The translations under genes and the position numbers were made by a program. DNA of 64,000 bases from Ambrosia x helenae (lineage: Eukaryota > Streptophyta > Magnoliopsida > Asterales > Asteraceae), in the NCBI GenBank assembly GCA_030844895.1, contig CM061226.1:100832187-100896186 (forward strand), read 5' to 3'. How positions within the stretch are numbered: position 1 is the stretch's first letter; the number at the start of each line of letters is the position of its first letter. The notes below the pieces were generated by a model that was given only the letters and a program-made list of their open reading frames with translations, did no database searches and was not told the origin of the DNA. Shown here in pieces: positions 29,251 to 39,583 of the stretch.

Positions 29251-30540
29251 CATGTTCCCATACCGTCCACCTTTCGGTATCCCGTCTCATCCGGGCAACC
29301 CGAATGCTATGCGCCCAAGCACAACCCAACCGCCACCCACTGTTAATTGAAGCAATTTAGACTCGAACACAATAGGATACGCACAACTACTAGCCATGTC
29401 GGGTCAATTCTTTCAAGGGCCAATGGGGTTTTCATCAAACATGAATGTAAACTACGGCCAAGGTTCTTAAGATGAACCCGAGCTCGTGCTGGAAACTTAA
29501 CCCGAGCGCGAACAAGCACGTGAACCCAAGGGTTCTCAACCGGGGGGGGGGGGGGCTCGCACAAAAAAAAAAAAAAAAAAAAAAAAACTATCGGGCCTCG
29601 TCAAAGAAAGAAGTATCAACCTTGGGAGAAAGACGAGGAATTTGCACTAGCGCGTGTTTGGCTCGACATATCGGAGGATCCCGAAATTGGTTAGTATTTT
29701 TATTGTGTTTTTATTCCGGATTTTTTTTTTGTTAATCGTTACTTTTTTTAATGTAATTCTTCTTGTAGCAAACTATCAAGACAAGAATGTGTTTTGGGAG
29801 AGAATTCGAGAGACTTTTTTTAAAGCCATGGATCGAGGGGAATATCGGGATAACGATTCAATATCGAGAAAGTTGACCGATATAAATAATAGATGTCATG
29901 CTTTTGCGACAGTTTACCAACGTTGTAACGACAATAGGGGTAATGGAGAAGGTGATGATGGTGTGTTAGCAAGAGCGTTGGAGGAATCAACTCAACCCGT
30001 GGGACGTTCACATATTTGAGGTGTTAGGAGATGTTGAGAAAAAGTCCTAGGTGGGGACCGGTACCGGCCATGGGGTCCAGTATTAGGCGCAAAGGAAGCA
30101 GAGCAAAACGAAGCAAAACCTCCTCGTCGTGAGATCCCGATACACCGATCTCCGACGCTCGCTATGCCAACTTAGATGAGCCTATTAATGTCAAAGACGA
30201 GGAGTTGGAGGAGGAGGAGGAGGATATGCTTCGACCACCCGGTAGAAGAGTGCGAAAAGGTGGAAAGGCGGAATCGTCTTCAGGAGGTGGTGAACTGAAA
30301 GAAGATTTTGAAGAAATGAATCGATGACTTCAAGATATTCGCGACCTTGACCAGAGACGTTTGGAAACTATGCAACAAAGAGTGATCGAGAATCAAAAGT
30401 TCGTGGTGATCCAAGAATCGAGGCAAATGGAAAAAAGATATTGAGTTTTTGTCAAAACCGATCGACCACCTCCAAGGAGAAGCACTACAACTAGCACAAA
30501 TTTATAGGCAACGAATCATTGAAAAATATAATTTGCACTA
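29251..30540 (+). pseudogene. Second decayed PIF/Harbinger ORF1-type (Myb/SANT-like) gene
   Basis: It opens with ATG at 29251 and a Pro-rich part (FPYRPPFGIP). Stops and a G14 run near 29542 break exon 1. Then WEKDEEFALARVWLDISEDPEIG (split by frame) leads to a probable intron 29694-29768 (GTTAGT...TTGTAG), and exon 2 continues YQDKNVFWERIRETFF and ISRKLTDINNRC. Later frames show an acidic Glu run (near 30200) and a C-terminal helix region with QRVIENQKF and EALQLAQIYRQ up to 30540. The order matches plant Myb/SANT-like proteins of PIF/Harbinger elements. Several frame changes make it non-functional. It is less than 300 bp from the Tourist-like MITE cluster, but I cannot show that they belong to one element. 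Confidence 0.6.
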
Positions 30541-30714
30541 GAAATGTTTGTTTTTTAGTATGTCTCGCTTTTTTTTTAAGTTGTGTTTTTTTAGTTGTAT
30601 CGTTTTAATTATTATTATTTGTGTGGTTTATTATTTGTAAGTTTTTTTTTTTAATTTTACTTGTGTTTTTTTATTACTTTTACTTGATTAATTAAGAAAA
30701 TAATAATAACAACC

Positions 30715-30856
30715 AATTATTGGAAGGGGCTTTAAATTTAAGGCCCCTTCACTACACCCCATTTTAAATTAAAGTCTCATGCTGACTCAGCTGCAACGTG
30801 GACCAATTACTAAGGGGAGCCTTAAATTTAAAGCTCCCCCACTACACATGGTTTTA
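30715..30856. repeat. Two copies of a near-palindromic GC/AT block
   Basis: Near 30724: ggggctttaaatttaaggcc; near 30815: ggggagccttaaatttaaag. Each is followed by a C/A-rich phrase ending in cactacac. They may be transposon ends related to the pseudogene on the left. Confidence 0.4.
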
Positions 30857-31296
30857 CAATGAAATGTTAGAATTCACGTGCCGGTTGCCATTTGGGACAG
30901 GGCGGGTTGACCAACTAGTGAACATGCCTCATGCGTTGTGGCGGTATAACATGAACAAAAATATATGTCGTGGTCGTGTTGGATAATATACAAGTCTTTT
31001 TTGTGAACCTTACTAATATTCATGTGTACACTATGCTTAATTGTTTGTACTGTTCTAGTGGCTAAATAGATTGAAGTGGACAAATTAGAAGAGTAAATTA
31101 CACAGATGGTCCTTGTGGTTTGCACGAATTGCACAAACGCCCCCATCTATTTTTAATGGTCCCCAATATTGACATTTTATAACATTTTGGTCCTTACCAG
31201 CTAACCTTGTTAAGTTTTGTCAATTAAGTTTTGTAAAATGACCAAACTACCCATAGGAACCATCCGAGCAGTTTAATCTTTTACATATATTTTCTT

Positions 31297-31475
31297 GAGT
31301 AAACTGCCAAAATGGCCCCTGAGGTTTGGCCCAAAATGCCACTTTAGAGAGAAAAAGTTTTTTTTTTCTTTATCACTAGAACCCTTTTGGTTTCATTTTG
31401 GTGCCATTTTGACCCATTTTTTTTAACTCCGTTAGATAACTCAGGTGTATTTTTGTCATTTCAGGTCAAAACTTA
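31297..31475 (+). mobile_element. Dispersed repeat starting gagtaaactgccaaaatgg
   Basis: It begins GAGTAAACTGCCAAAATGGCC and ends TTGTCATTTCAGGTCAAAACTTA. The same sequence lies in reverse at 57078-57248. It looks like a short non-coding repeat family; the superfamily is unknown. A similar phrase family (gagtaaattacacagatgg) starts near 31092. Confidence 0.55.
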
Positions 31476-32488
31476 AAAAAAAACCTATTTTTTATTTAAA
31501 CAATTATTTTGTCTCCTCTCTCTCTCACTCTCTTTCTCTCTCTCTCTCCTTATTTTTTTATCTTGAATGGGACATCCCAAATGGTTGTAGTTTTCTAGAA
31601 ATAATCCATTTGTTAATGGATCAAAGGGTTGATTTGTGATAGGGAGATGATGTTGATACCATGAACGTTACTAGATACACCATCGATAATGATATATGTT
31701 GCACAGTATATGTGTAGACATTTATACTGTAACACCCTAACTGATGGTGAAAACATGAGGTGCCACGTAGTGATGATTGTTCAAAAGCTCATGGTACTAA
31801 AGTATAAATATTATTAAACTCAAAGTTCAAATGTCAAACAACGAAATAAGAAAAGTACATCAAATCCCAAAACAATTCATGAAATTAAGTTTGTTTTATT
31901 CAAGGAAGTCCCAATGCCTATGGAAAATCATCAAGCGTCTCCTAAAACATGTACAAAATACAACGTCAACAATAAAGCTGTTGAGTACACTTAGTTTTGT
32001 GTACATATATATAAGTATAAAAATGTTTACAATTCAAGTGTCATGAGTCATTCAAGGCAAATATGGAAAACACGTAAGTACACAATACGGGTCAAAATCA
32101 AACCTCTTATGTGACAAAGTTTAATACATTAACAATGACCTAGGACTTCCCACCACCATAGGTACTTTCCACTAGGCGAATTGTCAATTCAAATAACACT
32201 ATCCATTGTTAAAGTCAGCTAGCAAAGTTAATGATTTTGTAATGTTTGCAAGTATACTACGTTTATGTTTACTCACAAGCACAAGAATTCAAAGCATAAC
32301 ATGTGTATGAATTGTATGTGAAAACATTTATGAATATGTGTAAGTGTAAGTTTCATAGTTGTGCATGTTTCACCCCAAAAGTGTAAGAAAATGAAAAATG
32401 GGATAAGTATACTCACAGTTTGCTAAGTGATGAATCAAACCAAGCTCGTCACGAAATAAAAATTAGGAATTCCGAAGAACTCAACCTA
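31476..32488. other. Intergenic DNA, possible old LTR fragment
   Basis: No gene. A CT-rich tract lies near 31513-31548. TGTAACACCCTAACTGATGG near 31727 resembles the LTR starts of some plant gypsy elements, but no second LTR or internal domain is visible. The DNA at 32488 is joined directly to a fragment of copia pol. Confidence 0.35.
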
Positions 32489-32519
32489 TCAATGATCTTC
32501 TCTATCAACTTCTGGCCTT
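32489..32519. other. 31-nt templated filler at the broken 3' end of element C
   Basis: This segment matches 31 of 31 bases of the element's own pol at 51034-51064, while the matching part of element D (near 46805-46835) differs at several bases. It joins the env-like gene to flanking DNA. This is the pattern left when a broken end is copied briefly from another template before joining. Confidence 0.75.
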
Positions 32520-35500
32520 TAGACTTGTCAAAGTCTGCAGTGTAGGGAACCATGGTGGTACCCTGGGTTTCTCCTGAGTGTTGAATGTTTTCAACTTCAG
32601 TGACTCTCAGGTGGGATTCACCTCCTTGCTGTTGTTCCATCACATTAGGTATCAGAAATGTTGGCAAATGATGTTCAGTTGTTACCTTAGTATGCAGTTT
32701 GTCTGTGATGGTCCTTTGGATTTGATATGCAAAGGTGGAAGGATCCCTGAATTGTGTGAGCAGAGGCTTCTCTTCTATGTCAAAATCAGAATGAACTACT
32801 GTACTACCTTCTAGTAGTACCATTCTGAAATCAGTCTTTACATTTTCCTCTGTCTTCTTTCTTTGGGTAGCTGGTCTTCATTGAACACCAGAAGTTCTAA
32901 CTACTGAAGTTGAAGGTTCAGTAGTTTGAAACTTCTCTGGATTAGCAGCCCTTGCAGCCTTGTATTTTCTGTATGTGTCCACCAATCTTTCTTCTTTCCA
33001 CTTGGACACTGAGGCTTTTGAACCATAACCATTGGCTACCAGTTCTTCTATCATCTGAGCTCTCTTGGCCTTTGTGTCTTTACCTGTTGCAAGTTTATCT
33101 GCAACAAGTTGAGCTCTTCTTGTCAGCTCTTCCACAGAGAGTCTCTTCAATGTATGGGCTTTGACTTTGCTGTTCTTCATAATGTAAGACATCAGTTGAT
33201 GTCTTTTGTCTTGTTCAGCAATCTCATCAAGGCTAGCCTGCCTTTGTAGTTCAGCTTCATAAGCCTGAAGTTTTTCTTCATGGCTAAGGTCTAAGTCATC
33301 CCTTTCTTCCAGATTTTTCCAAATCAGATCTTCTCTGGCCTTCTTCTGGGCTGCAACTAAACTCTTCTCTAGCAATTCAGCTGATTGAGAGATTGGAGAA
33401 GGGTTTAGCACAGTCATTGTTGTAACTGTTGTAGTAGACCTGATAGGAGTAGATGTTGGTTGAATGGGAGCAGTTGTTCTGGAAGGGTCAGCAGTTTGAG
33501 TCTTGGAAGTTTTAACTTCTGATGGCTTGACAACTTCTGAAGGTTTGTCAACTACTGAAGGATTGTCTTCAGTACTTTCTGATTCTTCATCAGAACTTTG
33601 ACCATCAGAGGTTTCTTCATTATGCCCTTGGGTTTCATCAGCCTTTTCAGAATCTTCTATTTCTTGAATAGAGACACCAAACTGTTGTGCCAGTTTCTCT
33701 TTTCTGGCCTGATCTTGTTGATCTCTAGCTAGGATAGCCACTCTTGCCTTTCTTCTGGCTTCAAGTGTATCCATAGGTACCTTGATTTTCTCCACCTTTT
33801 TGGCTTTATCACCTTTGGAAGTTGAAGCTTGGGAGAAATGACCTTGAAGATGAGCAATCTGTTTGCTGTTGTGATCAATCTTGTTGGACAGATCATTCAT
33901 CTTCGTCTGTATCACTCCAAATTGGTTCTTCATGGACAGCCCCAAGTCAGCTGTGTATGTTTGGATGTGATTTTTGATGAGGGTGTTCATCAAGTGATAC
34001 AAGGGACCATCTGGGCTGCATAGTTGGTTCAGGTCTATGCTAGGTTGCCCAGGGAATTGGGTAGGCATTTGTAGTGAGGGGTGTGTTTTTGGTTGATCTC
34101 CTTGTTGTACAGGAGATGCCACTCTAGGGGAATCATGGATTGAGTGGGCTTTAACCTGAGATGGTGTGACTAGCTTCTTGAGCTTAGAGACACCAGGTGC
34201 AGGACCTTCACTTACAGCCGTCAATTCAGTAGTTTTGAGTGTTGAAACATCATCCAAATTAATGGAATCATCTGAATCCCTGATTACATCCTCAATGAGG
34301 ACTGTGTCAGTTACATCATGAGCTGAGCCCAACTCAGTTGTCTCATGTACCTCTTGTTCTTGGTACAGAGGATTTCCTACCTCAGGCATTAAGCCTTCAT
34401 CAGTAGTTGCCACAGTTGAGGTCTTAGCTGTTTTACTTCTGTCCTCAGGTCCACCACTGGGTGGTAAATGAGTAGTAGCAGCCTCAAAAGTACCAAAGGT
34501 TTCTAAGTTTGGGCTTAGAGACCCTGGTTCATCCTCATCTCTTTGGTTGGGGCTATGAGTGTCCATATCCATGTCACTGTCTGAGTCTATGTCCCCTGCT
34601 TGATGTGGTTGATGGGGACTGACATGTGTTGATGGGACTTTCTCTTTTAGCCCGGAGAGAAGTTTGGCTATTTCTATGTCTGGTTCAGAAATTTGGGGTG
34701 CTGGTTCAGTAGTTTGGGCAGTGGGTTCAGCAGTTTCAAAAGAGGAATCTATTGGAATAGTTTTTCTAAGTCTTTTTCTTTTGAAAAGTATAGTTATTGG
34801 TGCTCTTGGTGGGGTTTGAGATGGATGAGACTGAGAGGATATTTCAGTCACATCTTTAAGAAGTGCAGATTGCACAGTAGTCTGTTCAGGCATCTCAACC
34901 TCCTGAACAACTTTTCTTTTAGGTTTGGTGGGTTTTTGTTTTGTTATCTTGGGTTTCTTGGCCTTTGGTGGTGTAGGTTTGGAAGATGAGGGTTCCATGG
35001 GGACTGGTGCTTGTTCCCCTTGGTCATCTTCTGGCCAGGCAGCCTGTTTGTTGTGCCTTGAGTATGCTTGTGAGGTTAAGGGTTTTAAAATTTCAATTTT
35101 ACCCACAAGCACCTCATTACCCAGTTCAGATATTATGCACTGCATAATGAACCTTGGATATAACAAAAACTTTTTCTTAGTGTTATTGTGATGTAACACC
35201 AACTCATTAAAGAAAAGTTTTGATGCCCTGAAATTTGTTTCATTCACAATGGAATGAAATATTGGTTGAAAGGTTGAGGGCATCTGGTCATAAGACCCAT
35301 ATTTAGGACTCAAGCACATAATAATATAATGAAACAAAAGCTTATATTTTGGTTCAAAATACTTTTTAAAGATTGTAGCTTGTGAGAGAGTACCTTGATA
35401 ACCACACTCAGTCATGGTTAGGTGGATAGCAGAGTTGTCAAACTTCTCAGGGGCATTCACATCATTCAACCCCAGTCTGACTGCAAGTATGGCCGGTGTA

Positions 35501-35742
35501 ATAGCCATTTGTCTCCCTTTAATTGTTGAGTTGAGGGAGATAACTTCATCATCCACCATCACTGTCTCAGCATTAGCCCAGAACTCATTTAGAGTTTCAG
35601 GATGAATTGGTGGGTCTATGGTGAGAGCGGTGAAATATTGGGATTTGACGACGAGATCAATGATCTCATCGTATTGGGACCAGCCTTCTTGTTTTTCTAA
35701 GTAGGCTCTGAGATTGTGTCCCTGTTTAAGAACTAAAGCCAT
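32520..35742 (-). pseudogene. Env-like (third ORF) gene of element C, truncated
   Basis: The start ATG is at 35742 (MALVLKQGH). The N-terminal 220 residues form a conserved globular part (NEFWANAE, LGLNDV, CGYQGTL, YPRFIMQCI) seen in long ORFs of Asteraceae copia elements. A Pro/Ser/Thr-rich middle follows, then a Lys/Glu-rich part with coiled-coil character (near 34000-33600 and 33360-33150). A TGA at 32880-32878 replaces the Arg codon seen in element D. The frame then goes on to the break at 32520, losing roughly the last 70 codons and the 3' LTR. I see no clear signal peptide or membrane helix, so env-like refers to position only. Function unknown. Confidence 0.75.
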
Positions 35743-36272
35743 GTGGTTTGTGTGTGTTGATGAATCGAACAGTGATTTTGTGTTGCAGGTTCAGGGGTTT
35801 GAGAGCTTTCTTGAGAGAGAAGGAGGGAATTTTTGTGTTTGAAAGGATAAGTGTTGAAAAAAGATATTTATCAGAAGTTTTTAACCGCTTGGATCGTCTT
35901 TATTAGAAGTTTTTAAACCGCCTAGGTTAAAAATCTCTTTATCAGAAGTTTTAAACCGACTAGGTCAAACTTCTGATGATGGGAAAAGTCAGATTTGCCC
36001 TTTTTGACTAAACTGCTGATGAAGAATTATCTTCATCAGTAGTTCCCATTTTCTCTTCAGTAGTTTTAACAGCTGATGAGAAATACCTTATAAATACTTT
36101 TATTCATAACTTCTGAAGTTTATTTTATCAGAAGTTATTCACTTTTCAGAAATTATCCCCATACTGATGTTTTGTTCATCAGTAGTTTCTCTCTTTTCAG
36201 AAGTTTTTCAAGTGTTTTGAAAACAGATGTAAGTGAAAAACAAAAAATGTGCAGAAAAATAAATAGAAACAC
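35743..36272 (-). repeat. Motif-rich spacer between pol and env-like gene of element C
   Basis: Non-coding. It contains about a dozen variants of AACTTCTGAAG, AACTACTGATG and AACTGCTGATG in both orientations between about 35870 and 36210. Blocks reading aaccgc...taggt repeat three times (35880-35970). The same arrangement is present in element D at 43083-43832. Confidence 0.75.
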
Positions 36273-38824
36273 TTACAAATTTAGCATCCCTAGCATGGAT
36301 ACTAACTTCTGAAATGTTGATGTGTCAAGGGGTTTAGTGAAAATGTCAGCTATTTGATTAGCTGTTGCTACATGTTTCACTTCAATCTTGCCTTTTTCAT
36401 AGCAATCTCTTATGAAATGATACCTGATCTCAATGTGTTTAGTTTTTGAAAACTGAACAGGATTTTGAATGATGCTAATGGCAGATTTGCTGTCTACAAG
36501 AAATGGTGTCTTGGTCTCTTTGATTCCATAATCAAGAAGTTGATATTGGAGCCATTGTATCTGTGATGTACAACTTGCAGCTGCAATGTATTCAGCTTCA
36601 GCAGTTGAAGTTGCAACAGATGTTTGCTTCTTTGATTGCCAGGACACTAGACAGTTTCCCAAGAATTGACAACCACCAGATGTTGATTTTCTTGACATTT
36701 TACACCCTGCATAGTCACTATCTGAAAAAGCTGATAAATTGGTATTGCTTGAAGCAGGATACCAAATTCCAAGTGTTGGAGTTCCTTTCAGATATCTGAA
36801 AATTCTTTTGACTGCAATAAGGTGTGATTCCCTAGGAGCTGATTGATATCTAGCACAGACACATGTTGAAAACATAATATCTAGTTTAGAAGCAGTTAGA
36901 TATAAAAGGGAACCTATCATACATCTGTACATGGTTTGATCAACCTGTTTTCCTTGATCATCTGGTTCAACTTGTGTGGTTGTGTCATGGGGGTGGAACA
37001 TGATTTACAGTCTTGTAAAGAAAATTTGTTTAATAATTCTTTAACATATTTTGATTGATGTATAAAAGTTCCATTTGTTTGTTGTTTAATCTGCAGTCCT
37101 AAAAAGTACTGCAGTTCCCCCATTGTACTCATCTCAAATTTGGATTGCATGAGTTTCTTAAATTCATCACACAATTTTGTGTTTGTTAAACCAAAAATGA
37201 TGTCATCAACATATATTTGAACAAGTAAGATATGATTTCCAACATGTTTTATGAAAAGTGTTTTATCAATGGCACCTCTTGTGAAGTTATTTTTGAGTAA
37301 AAAGGTTGAAAGTGTATCATACCAGGCTCTTGGAGCCTGTTTGAGCCCATAAAGAGCTTTGTCTAGTTTGTACACCCACTCAGGATGAGAAGGATCCTCA
37401 AACCCAGGTGGCTGACAAACATACACTTCCTCTTTTATCTTTCCATACAAAAATGCACTCTTGACATCCATTTGATAAACTTTTATTTTGTTGGAAATGG
37501 CATAGGCCAGAAATAACCTGATGGCCTCAAGCCTTGCAACTGGAGCAAAGGTTTCATCATAGTCAATGCCTTCTTCTTGAGAGTAGCCTTGTACTACCAG
37601 TCTTGCCTTGTTCTTTATTATCATACCAGCTTCATCTTGTTTGTTCCTGAAAACCCATCTTATGCCAATTGGTTGCTTGTTTGGTGGTAAGGGACAGATT
37701 TCTCATACCTGTTGCTTGTTGAATTGAAGCAATTCATCTTGCATTGCCTGCACCCAATTGTTGTCTTTGAGGGCTTCCTGGTACTTCTTTGGTTCCAACT
37801 GTGAAATAAATGCTGAGAATAGACAAAAGTTGGAAAGTTGGTTTCTTGTAAGAACACCTGATGCAATATCACCCATGATTTGATCAAGTGGATGATCTTT
37901 GTGTTCGATCAGTTGTTGTAAACCACTGACAGGTGTTGGTGGCTCATGTTCTTCAAACAAACTACTGAGGTCTATTATATCTGGTTCAGCAGTTTCAGTG
38001 TCTTCAGTAGTTGCAGGTGCTGAAGCAGATGTTTGAGTTTGGCCTTCAGTATTTGTTGAATCAGAAGTTTGTGAAACTTCTGATGGTTTTGAAGTTGACT
38101 TAATGACTGTTTGAGGAGTCCATGGTGCTGGATCCTCATCATCAAACCTTTGATCACCATAATAAGTAGGTTTGGATGAAGTGACAGTCTTTTCAGGTTC
38201 AAAATGAAAGTTGTCAAGGTCAAAGAGTTCAGCAGGATGTGCTAGAATGAGAGTGTGTTTTGACTCATTGAACTTGACATTCAGTGTTTCTTCTACTATC
38301 CTGGTCTTTGAGTTAAAAACCTTGTAGGCTTTTCTAGTTGAGGAATAACCAAGAAAGTAACCTGAGTCAACTTTGGCAGCAAACTTTGAAATAGATTCCT
38401 TGATGTTCAAGATGAAACATTGACATCCAAAAGCCCTGAAAAAGGAGATAAGGGGCTTCATGCCATGAAGAACTTCATAGGCAGTCTTTGAATGTCTCTT
38501 GACAACAAGAACTCTATTTTGAACATAACATGATGTGTTAACTGCTTCTGCCCAGAAGTATAAAGGTAGGCCAGAATCAGCTAACATTGTTCTTGCTCCT
38601 TCTATTAAAGTTCTGTTCTTCCTTTCTACCACACCATTTTGTTCAGGAGTTCTGGCAACACTGAATTGTCTAATAATCCCTTTAGACAAACAGAAGTCAT
38701 TCAGAGTTTTGTTCCTGAACTCTGTCCCATTATCACTTCTAATGGTTTTGACAGGTAGAGAGTATTGCTTCTCTACTTGTAGAATGAAGAACTTGATGAT
38801 TTCAGCAGCCTCATCCTTGGAAAA
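36273..38824 (-). pseudogene. Pol of element C, second part (integrase end, RT, RNase H)
   Basis: Reads from the insertion point of element D leftward. It has the integrase end with the catalytic Glu motif EQNGVVERKNR (near 38640), the GAG-less linker rich in Ser/Thr, RT with FAPVARLEAIR and YVDDIIFG (near 37210), and a copia RNase H with YAGCKMSRKSTSGG, EAEYIAAA and DSKSAI, ending TKPLD...KLVSMLGM. Lesions: TGA at 37703-37705 where element D has Trp, and a lost base near 36975 shifting the frame between RT and RNase H. The 5' part of the gene is at 50608-51362, on the other side of element D. Confidence 0.88.
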
Positions 38825-39542
38825 TGTTGGATCAGTTTGCTCTTGTTTGCTAAGTAAGAACTTGCTATCTTGACACTGAAGTGTTTAGCAAGTCCTTGTA
38901 AATCAGATTATAAGCACAGCGGAATGTTATAAGTTAAAGCAACACTTTTTATGCAAAGGCAGAGTTATAACTCCCCCTTGATGTTTGAAACTAATAAATG
39001 ACAAAGTATTTATTATGAATCTAAGTTGTAAATGAGAATTAGATACTTAGAGAGATTCACAATAAATACAGAAATGGAATATAACAATGAGAGTGTTTGA
39101 AGGATTTTTCTGTTGAAAATCAATGTCTAAAATAGAAGGTTGAAGCCTCCTATTTATAGACGATTACATGCATGTATCTTGCCTAAAAAGCAAGCACAGA
39201 AACTCCAGTGACAAGTTGCACAAGTTGCAACATTGAAAGAAACAAATAAAGCTAAAAGTAATATTAAACAATAAACTACTGATGCAAAAAGGCGGTGGGA
39301 AATATCTTCTGCTAAGTGCTGATGAAGGACAACTACTGAAGAGTAGTTTTGTCTTCAGTACTTCTGAAGTGAACTTGTCTGGTTTGGACTTCAGAACTTC
39401 TGCAACTTCAGCACTTCTTCATATCTTCTAATCAGCAGTTTCTTGTCTTCTCTTCAGTACTTCTATACTTAGCCAAAAATGACAGAAGTGAATTAGACTA
39501 AGGTTTACAAAAGTGGTTTCACCAATCCTCTTTGTCCTAACA
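38825..39542 (-). repeat. 3' LTR of element D (718 bp)
   Basis: In plus orientation it starts TGTTGGATCAG and ends GTCCTAACA. The minus-strand TATA box is TATAAATA at 39151-39158. The upstream (U3) part is packed with CTTCAGTACTTCTGAAG-type motifs (39280-39470). Confidence 0.95.
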
Positions 39543-39554
39543 ATCTCCCCCTGG
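39543..39554 (-). other. Polypurine tract of element D
   Basis: On the minus strand CCAGGGGGAGAT stands directly before the LTR start TGTTAGG. It primes plus-strand DNA synthesis. It is 30 bp after the env-like stop codon. Confidence 0.75.
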
Positions 39555-39583
39555 ATTGATGAAGCCAAAACCTTACTAATTCC

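Noticed and set aside
31727..32488. A solo LTR beginning TGTAACACCCT
   Set aside because: No matching end, target duplication or second copy is visible, so it is listed only as a possibility.
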